This document shows, in pieces, positions 1 to 5,011 of a stretch of 5,011 bases of DNA. Both the position numbers and the translations under genes were made by a program. The stretch is from positions 1 to 5,011 of the forward strand of contig JACDBE010000281.1 of assembly GCA_013695075.1 (NCBI GenBank), read 5' to 3'. Position 1 is the stretch's first letter. Every line of letters starts with the position of its first letter. Under the pieces are notes generated by a model. It made no database searches, was not told the DNA's origin, and saw nothing but the letters and a program-made list of their open reading frames with translations. This DNA is from Acidimicrobiia bacterium. GTDB lineage: Bacteria; Actinomycetota; Acidimicrobiia; Spongiisociales; UBA5794.

Positions 1-64
1 CCTTCCCTCTCCGTCTTCGGGTCGTCGCCTCAGACAACCATCGTTGCGCCTCTGTGCCTGGCCT

Positions 65-104
65 GACCGTCGGACTCCCGACACATCGAAGGGCCTCGAC
101 GGTC
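65..104 (-). terminator. possible hairpin terminator after ccdA
   Basis: The arms GACCGTCG (65-72) and CGACGGTC (97-104) are perfectly complementary over 8 bp, and an inner CCC (77-79)/GGG (91-93) could extend the fold. The hairpin lies 30-70 bases past the ccdA stop on the minus strand, where a transcript end is expected. No U-tract follows, so this would be a GC-rich actinobacterial-type terminator or just a chance repeat. The rest of 1-133 shows no gene. Confidence 0.35.
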
Positions 105-133
105 GGTGAGGGGTCGCGACCACACCCGGGCGC

Positions 134-1015
134 TCACGGATCGCCCTTGCTCTCGTCGGCGACAGCGGGCCCGTCGCGGTCGCTTGCGGCTCCCCGATGT
201 GCTGCGCGGCTTCCCAGCACAGCCAGTGCCATGACGGTGAAACCGATCGCTGCCACCACGAGCACATGGCCGACGACCGCTCCCGCCAGTCTGGCGGACG
301 TCCGTTCGAGCCAGCGCGCCAGGCCGTTGCTCGCCGCCGCGACGGGGCCCGCCGACAGCACGGTGGCCCAGTACCAGACGATGAAGCCGCCAGCGAGGAG
401 CTGGACCACACCCGATGCCCGGTCGAGACGGCGCCCGATCCCCCTGATGGAGCCGATCAGCCGCGCCCGGCCCGCGGCCACGGCCACCGTGAGCACCAGG
501 ACGACAAGGACCATGCCGGCGCCGTAGGCGACGAACACCGCCGCCGATTCGAGCAGCGACTGTGCCGTCACGGGCGCCACCACCAGGCTGAGGAAGATGG
601 GAAGAGTGCAGGACAGGGAAGCCAGGGCGTAGGACGCGCCGAAGCCGGCCATCGCCAGCGTCGACTTGCCGACGCCGGCTCGCCGGGGCCCAACGATCGT
701 CGGGAGCCACCGCCGTCCGGCGAGCTGGGCGACACCGGCCACCACCAAGAGAGTGCCGACCATCAGCGCCATCCACGGGATCCACCCCACCACCGACCGC
801 ACACCGGCCGAGATCACGACTCCGGTGAGGGTGAGCACGCCGAGCAGCCCGGCTCCGACTGTGGCCGCCACCCGGAGGACCCGGGTGCCGTCCTCGGGAC
901 CCGCGGCGAGCAACCATCCGAGGTAGGCGGGCAGCATCGCGAATCCGCACGGGTTCAGCGTCGAGATCATCCCGGCGACGAACGCAGTGGCGACCAGCAC
1001 GGTCATGTCAACCAT
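134..1015 (-). CDS. ccdA: CcdA/DsbD-family cytochrome c biogenesis membrane protein
   Basis: Polytopic membrane protein of the CcdA/DsbD transmembrane family, which passes reducing equivalents from cytoplasmic thioredoxin across the membrane to extracytoplasmic thiol proteins, for example in cytochrome c maturation. Numbered from the ATG at 1006, the first helix carries NPCGFAMLPAY with Cys20, and the fourth carries SLSCTLPIF with Cys133; these are the family's conserved cysteine pair. Hydrophobic stretches suggest about seven helices, one more than the usual six, the extra one being near the C terminus. The tail is charged and probably cytoplasmic. The start is uncertain: ATG 1015 (293 aa), ATG 1006 (290 aa) and GTG 1075 (313 aa, with GGAG 10 bases upstream) are all possible. 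I favour 1015 or 1006 because the first helix then begins at once. It follows the Crp/Fnr gene on the same strand after about 140 bp, so co-transcription is possible. Family assignment is secure; the physiological partner is unknown. Confidence 0.9.
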   Translation of the reverse strand: MVDMTVLVATAFVAGMISTLNPCGFAMLPAYLGWLLAAGPEDGTRVLRVAATVGAGLLGVLTLTGVVISAGVRSVVGWIPWMALMVGTLLVVAGVAQLAGRRWLPTIVGPRRAGVGKSTLAMAGFGASYALASLSCTLPIFLSLVVAPVTAQSLLESAAVFVAYGAGMVLVVLVLTVAVAAGRARLIGSIRGIGRRLDRASGVVQLLAGGFIVWYWATVLSAGPVAAASNGLARWLERTSARLAGAVVGHVLVVAAIGFTVMALAVLGSRAAHRGAASDRDGPAVADESKGDP

Positions 1016-1112
1016 CCCAACCGGACCGGTGAGCGAGCTCGACGCTGACTGTCGGGAAGGCGACCATCGAGCCACCCGCCGTCAGCTCCACAGACGTCAC
1101 ATGGCCGGTGAG

Positions 1113-1136
1113 CATCGCGGCGGGCGGCCGCCGATG
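1113..1136 (-). promoter_or_regulatory. GC-rich hairpin between crp-like gene and ccdA
   Basis: CATC (1113-1116) pairs with GATG (1133-1136), and GGCGG (1119-1123) pairs with CCGCC (1128-1132). The loop is GCGG, with a two-base bulge on one side. It lies about 20 bases beyond the regulator's stop, reading the minus strand, and upstream of ccdA. It could be a terminator or attenuator separating the two genes. No U-tract is present. Seen directly; the role is inferred. Confidence 0.35.
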
Positions 1137-1156
1137 GTGGGCTCCGCCGGGTCCGG

Positions 1157-1846
1157 CTACGTCGGCTCGCCGGCAGCGACCCGCGCCAGGATGGTGGGGT
1201 CCTTGATCTCGATGAGGCGGTAGCCGGTGTCGACGGCCCCCAGCCGGCGCAGCGTGGCGATGGCCTCGTTGACGGTCTGCCGGGTGGCGCCGAGCAGCAT
1301 GGCGATCGAAGCCTGCGACAACTGTACCTCGCCGTGCTGCTCAGATTCCTCGAGAAGCAGATCTGCCACCTGGGCGAGCACGGTCTTGTGCATGAGCTGA
1401 AGGATGCGGCGTTGCGTCTGCCTGAGCTGGCGCAGCCCGCTGACCAGCCACCGCAGGCACAACGCCGGATGGGTGGCCAGCACAGGGACGAGGCGGTCGC
1501 GGTCGAAACGGAACGCCCGCACCCGGTTCGCGGCGCGCGCCGACGACAGGTAGGTCCCGCCCTCGAACATGGCGATGTCGCCGATGACGGCACCCGGTCC
1601 CACCCGGGCGACGACCCGCCGCTTCCCCGAATGTGTGCGGTACAGATCGATCTCACCATCTTGGATCAGGTACGAGGCCACCGCTGGATCCCCTTCACGA
1701 AACAGATGGGAACCCGTGAAGCGGGTGATCGTCTCCCCCGAGCCGCTCAACGCGTCGAGATCGCCGGGCGTCAGTGGAAGATAGTCGGGACGCCCGAAGG
1801 AACGAGCTAACCAAGCAAGATGCTGATGCTGCGGGGCGTGCTCCAC
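1157..1846 (-). CDS. Crp/Fnr-family transcriptional regulator
   Basis: A 229-residue protein with the two-domain Crp/Fnr layout: a cyclic-nucleotide-binding-type beta roll at about 30-125 (HLFREGDPAVASYLIQDGEI, then GPGAVIGDIAMFEGG), a long dimerisation helix at about 128-165, and a winged helix-turn-helix at about 174-216. The recognition helix includes ATRQTVNEAIATLRRLG (187-203). In CRP the phosphate pocket has Arg-Ser in PRSAT; the aligned positions here appear to be Tyr99-Leu100, so cAMP binding is doubtful. There is no Fnr-type N-terminal cysteine cluster; the only cysteine is Cys130. The N terminus has three histidines (3, 7, 9). The start is GTG 1846 with no strong Shine-Dalgarno sequence. 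It is divergent from the DUF3179 lipoprotein and upstream of ccdA, so it probably controls one or both. Family is certain; ligand and regulon are unknown. Confidence 0.92.
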   Translation of the reverse strand: MEHAPQHQHLAWLARSFGRPDYLPLTPGDLDALSGSGETITRFTGSHLFREGDPAVASYLIQDGEIDLYRTHSGKRRVVARVGPGAVIGDIAMFEGGTYLSSARAANRVRAFRFDRDRLVPVLATHPALCLRWLVSGLRQLRQTQRRILQLMHKTVLAQVADLLLEESEQHGEVQLSQASIAMLLGATRQTVNEAIATLRRLGAVDTGYRLIEIKDPTILARVAAGEPT

Positions 1847-1945
1847 GATCAGACGACGGTACCCCTGTTCAAGCGGCCCCGGCGAGACAGTCGGAACCCC
1901 GACACCTTCGGCACGGTATCCGCTCGGCGTAGCGTTGACCGTGAG
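1847..1945. promoter_or_regulatory. divergent intergenic region, probable promoters for both genes
   Basis: About 100 bp separates the GTG starts of the Crp/Fnr regulator (minus) and the DUF3179 lipoprotein (plus), so both promoters should lie here. I could not pick a convincing -35/-10 pair on either strand. The clearest element is the inverted repeat at 1890-1903, listed separately. Confidence 0.45.
1890..1903. promoter_or_regulatory. candidate Crp/Fnr-type operator, GTCGG-N4-CCGAC
   Basis: GTCGG (1890-1894), AACC spacer, CCGAC (1899-1903) is a perfect 5-N4-5 inverted repeat of 14 bp. That is the geometry of Fnr-type boxes (TTGAT-N4-ATCAA), but the sequence is not a canonical Crp or Fnr box. 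It lies 43 bases from the regulator's start and 42 bases from the lipoprotein's, a fitting place for an autoregulated divergent operator. A GC-rich 10-base match by chance is possible. Confidence 0.35.
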
Positions 1946-3157
1946 GTGGGACGATTCGCAATGCTCGGTGCCGCCATCGCCATGCTGACGGTCGCCTGCG
2001 GCGGCCTTCAGCCCTCAGGCCGGGAGCCATCATCATCGTCGTCTCCAGGCGGGGAGGTCACCGGGGCCAGCGAGCCGCACGACCTCCCCGCCGAGGGCCT
2101 CCCCACCGGTCCCTCCGCCCTTGATGACATGAACGACCCGTCCTTCCCGCCGCCGCTCGTCGACACCGCTGACATCATGTCCGGGGGACCCCCTCCCGAC
2201 GGCATCCCGGCGATCGACGAGCCGAGCCTCACACCGGTCGCCGACGCCGGGCCCTCTCTGCAGGACCACGATGGGGTCATCGCCCTGGATATCAACGGCG
2301 ACGCCCGGGCGTACCCGGTGGATATCCTCATCTGGCACGAGATCGTCAACGACACCGTCGGCGGGGTCCCGGTCTCCATCACCTACTGCCCGCTGTGCAA
2401 CAGCGCCGTCAGCTACGAACGGACCATCAACGGCGTGGAGACCACCTTCGGCACGTCCGGGCGGCTGTACGCCTCGGCGCTCGTGATGTACGACCGAGCA
2501 ACGGAGAGCCTCTGGACCCACTACGACGGCGTCGCCGTGGCCGGGCTCCTGACCGGCACGCGGCTCGAACCGATTGCCTCACCTCTCCTCGCCTGGGGCG
2601 AGTTCAGACAAGCCCATCCGGACGGCCACGTCCTGAGCCGGGACACCGGGTTCACCCGCGACTACGGCCGCAACCCGTATCTCGGCTACGACAGCTCCGA
2701 CACCAGCCCGTTCCTGTTCCGCGGCGACGTGGACCAACGAGCCGCCGCGATGCAGCGTGTCGTCGGCGTCGCCATCGATGGCTCAGCCGCCGCCTTCACC
2801 CTCGAGGCGATCTCGTCAGGCGAGGCACACGCCACCAACACCGAGATCGGGGGCAACCCCGTCGTGATCCTGTGGCAGGCGGGCCAGGCAAGCGCACTGG
2901 AAGCCGCCGACACCTCCGACGGACGCGACATCGGCTCCGTCGGCGTGTTCCAACCCGACGTCGACGGGCAGCGCCTCACCCTCGAAGCAGGCGAAGACGG
3001 GTTCGTCGACACCGAGACGGGGTCGACCTGGAACCTCACCGGCCGAGCATACTCCGGGCCACTCACAGGCAGCCAGCTCGAACGCATCCCGCACCTCGAC
3101 ACGTTCTGGTTCGCCTGGTCCACCTACCAGCCGGAAACCGAGCTGGTCAAAGGCTAG
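1946..3157 (+). CDS. DUF3179 domain-containing lipoprotein
   Basis: Predicted exported lipoprotein of the uncharacterised DUF3179 family, 403 aa from GTG 1946. A hydrophobic signal (MGRFAMLGAAIAMLTVAC) ends in lipobox TVAC with Cys18, followed by a Ser/Pro/Gly linker. The DUF3179 body spans about 111-400. Family hallmarks are YCPLCNSAV (Cys148, Cys151), SGRLYASALVMYDR, TESLW, and near the end DTETGSTWNLTGRAYSGPL and FWFAWSTYQPETE. Residues from 111 and from 272 are two related copies; see the repeat entry. Start choice: the frame is open from ATG 1820, but that overlaps the regulator's start and buries the signal. ATG 1961 (398 aa) has GAGGTGGG upstream but would leave no positive charge and only 12 residues before the lipobox Cys, so GTG 1946 is preferred. 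Its divergence from a Crp/Fnr gene and its closeness to ccdA suggest an envelope redox link, which is inferred. No biochemical function is known to me for the family. Confidence 0.88.
   Translation: MGRFAMLGAAIAMLTVACGGLQPSGREPSSSSSPGGEVTGASEPHDLPAEGLPTGPSALDDMNDPSFPPPLVDTADIMSGGPPPDGIPAIDEPSLTPVADAGPSLQDHDGVIALDINGDARAYPVDILIWHEIVNDTVGGVPVSITYCPLCNSAVSYERTINGVETTFGTSGRLYASALVMYDRATESLWTHYDGVAVAGLLTGTRLEPIASPLLAWGEFRQAHPDGHVLSRDTGFTRDYGRNPYLGYDSSDTSPFLFRGDVDQRAAAMQRVVGVAIDGSAAAFTLEAISSGEAHATNTEIGGNPVVILWQAGQASALEAADTSDGRDIGSVGVFQPDVDGQRLTLEAGEDGFVDTETGSTWNLTGRAYSGPLTGSQLERIPHLDTFWFAWSTYQPETELVKG
2276..3150 (+). repeat. internal duplication within the DUF3179 protein
   Basis: Two diverged copies are visible at the protein level, at 2276-2640 and 2759-3150. 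INGDARAYP matches IDGSAAAFT; VGGVPVSITY matches IGGNPVVILW; DRATESLW matches DTETGSTW; VAGLLTGTRLEPI matches YSGPLTGSQLERI; and LAWGEFRQAHPDGHVL matches FAWSTYQPETELV. The CPLC cysteines of copy one (codons 2387-2389 and 2396-2398) align with glutamines in copy two (codons 2876-2878 and 2885-2887). Confidence 0.7.
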
Positions 3158-3534
3158 GGGTTGCGACCGTCAGGTGCCGATGATCGCGCCTCGCCAAGTA
3201 CTCGCCGAAGAGCCGCGATTCGTAGGTGATGCAGGCCGAGCGGTCGAAGCACGATCGACTCGGAGACGCCCCCGTCCGGGAGGGTCATGACGACGATGCG
3301 GTCGGAGAGGAAGATGGTCACCTCGATGCTGTGCGTCACGAGCAGCACCGTCTTGCTCGTCGTCATCCCCACTTGCTGCAGCTGCCGGGTTTAGACGCTC
3401 CCGCGTAGTGGCGTCGAGCCCGTCGAAGAGCTCGTCCATCGGGAGGAGCAGCCGGTCGGAGAACAGGGCCCGCCAGATGGCCACCCGCGGCTGCATGCAT
3501 GCCACCCGACAGCTCGTAGGGCCGGGAGATATCG
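3154..3534 (-). pseudogene. broken C-terminal half of NitT/TauT-type ABC transporter ATP-binding protein
   Basis: Remnant of an ATPase of the nitrate/sulfonate/taurine ABC importer family, in three frames. In order on the minus strand: the signature region PYELSGGM; a frameshift; VAIWRALFSD, degraded Walker B LLLPMDE and D-loop FDGLDATTRERLN; a second frameshift; then KTVLLVTHSIE with the H-loop histidine and FLSDRIVVM. The first shift coincides with a duplicated CATG (within 3493-3501); deleting four bases restores GGMQPRVAIW. The second lies near 3384-3393, where removing one C joins RERLN to RQLQQVG. Walker A and the whole N-terminal half are missing; homology stops where the inverted-repeat element begins. 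Its stop overlaps the stop of the convergent lipoprotein gene. Loss of function is nearly certain. The transported substrate cannot be told. Confidence 0.85.
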
Positions 3535-3668
3535 CCAAATGTTGTGGATGGGGTGGTGGTCAGGCGGCGTCCCTGGATTGGTCGCTGCTCCTTTCGGTGA
3601 GGGTTCCGTCGGCGAAGTGGAAGGGTACGCCGCCCTCTTCTCCCACCCCGGTCATCCACAACATTCGG
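3535..3668. repeat. 134-bp segment bounded by 16-bp inverted repeats
   Basis: CCAAATGTTGTGGATG at 3535-3550 and CATCCACAACATTCGG at 3653-3668 are inverted copies matching at 15 of 16 positions. The similarity partly continues inward as GGGTGG if a 4-base offset is allowed. The left end is exactly where ABC ATPase homology stops. A TA dinucleotide abuts the right end, but on the left the nearest TA is three bases out, so a TA target duplication is not clean. This may be a MITE-like or solo insertion remnant, or the stem of a large hairpin. Confidence 0.5.
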
Positions 3669-3697
3669 TAGCTCCGCTTGGCATAGAGACTTCTCAT
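3560..3697 (-). other. 45-codon open reading frame of unknown origin
   Basis: ATG 3697 to TGA 3560-3562 encodes 45 residues, beginning MRSLYAKRSYRMLWMTGVG and containing GGVPFHFADGTLTE. An inner ATG at 3664 would give 34 residues. It overlaps the IS630 fragment's end in another frame and lies mostly between the inverted repeats. The composition looks protein-like and it ends before the left repeat, so it may be the tail of a captured gene. I recognise no family and see no Shine-Dalgarno sequence. Confidence 0.15.
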
Positions 3698-3749
3698 CGA
3701 CACACAACACCACCGCCCGCTCCGGAGGATCCAGATACAACCCGACCAC
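3675..3749 (-). pseudogene. IS630-family transposase fragment
   Basis: About 25 codons on the minus strand read VVGLYLDPPERAVVLCVDEK, closely matching the segment of IS630-family DDE transposases that carries a catalytic aspartate in the VDEKS motif. An in-frame TAG (3753-3755) lies just upstream, and similarity ends soon after KS, possibly through QA. All other parts of the transposase are absent, so this is an inactive relic. It marks past mobile-element activity between the molybdenum hydroxylase gene and the broken ABC ATPase. Confidence 0.7.
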
Positions 3750-3776
3750 TCGCTATTTCAGCGACGGACCACGAGG

Positions 3777-5011
<1,235 letters not shown>

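Noticed and set aside
30..950. Long open frame on the minus strand, 306 codons, Arg/Gly-rich
   Set aside because: It is an out-of-frame shadow of ccdA; low-complexity Arg/Gly/Pro translation is typical of a wrong frame in GC-rich DNA.
197..1048. Long plus-strand frame opposite ccdA
   Set aside because: Antisense shadow with His/Arg/Asp-rich composition and no recognisable motif.
1003..1659. Minus-strand frame overlapping the regulator and ccdA start
   Set aside because: Alternate frame of the Crp/Fnr gene; Ser/Arg-rich with no family motif.
1935..1940. TTGACC as a -35 box for the lipoprotein gene
   Set aside because: A -10 box at normal spacing would fall on the start codons, and no TATAAT-like sequence is there.
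1820..1945. Upstream start (ATG 1820) for the DUF3179 protein
   Set aside because: It would overlap the divergent regulator's start by 27 bp and place the lipoprotein signal 60 residues inside the protein.
2395..3183. 262-codon plus-strand frame inside the DUF3179 gene
   Set aside because: Arg/His-rich shadow; the DUF3179 frame carries all recognisable motifs.
3750..3764. TCGCT-ATTTC-AGCGA hairpin downstream of the hydroxylase stop
   Set aside because: Only a 5-bp stem with no U-tract; too weak to call a terminator.

Overview
The window is GC-rich with GC-biased third codon positions, several GTG starts and weak Shine-Dalgarno signals. This suggests a high-GC actinobacterium, but the exact lineage cannot be fixed from the sequence. 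No rRNA, tRNA or CRISPR array is visible.

Left part (1-3157) is one coherent locus. A CcdA/DsbD-like membrane thiol-disulfide conduit (134-1015, minus) lies downstream of a Crp/Fnr-family regulator on the same strand (1157-1846). Divergent from the regulator, across about 100 bp, is a predicted lipoprotein of the DUF3179 family (1946-3157, plus) carrying a CPLC cysteine pair. The divergent gap holds a 5-N4-5 inverted repeat with the spacing of a Crp/Fnr operator. My inference is an envelope thiol-redox module in which the regulator controls the lipoprotein and possibly ccdA. No thioredoxin-like partner is present in the window. The lipoprotein is internally duplicated, and both cysteines of the first copy are glutamines in the second.

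Middle part (3154-3776) is a decayed junction. It contains the C-terminal half of a NitT/TauT-type ABC transporter ATPase broken by two frameshifts (minus; its stop overlaps the lipoprotein stop), a 134-bp segment bounded by 16-bp inverted repeats, and a short IS630-family transposase fragment.

Right part (3777-5011, minus) is the C-terminal half of a xanthine dehydrogenase-family molybdopterin-binding subunit. It runs off the right edge and keeps its catalytic glutamate. The broken ATPase lies downstream on the same strand, so the two may once have formed a catabolic/uptake operon that was later interrupted by mobile DNA.
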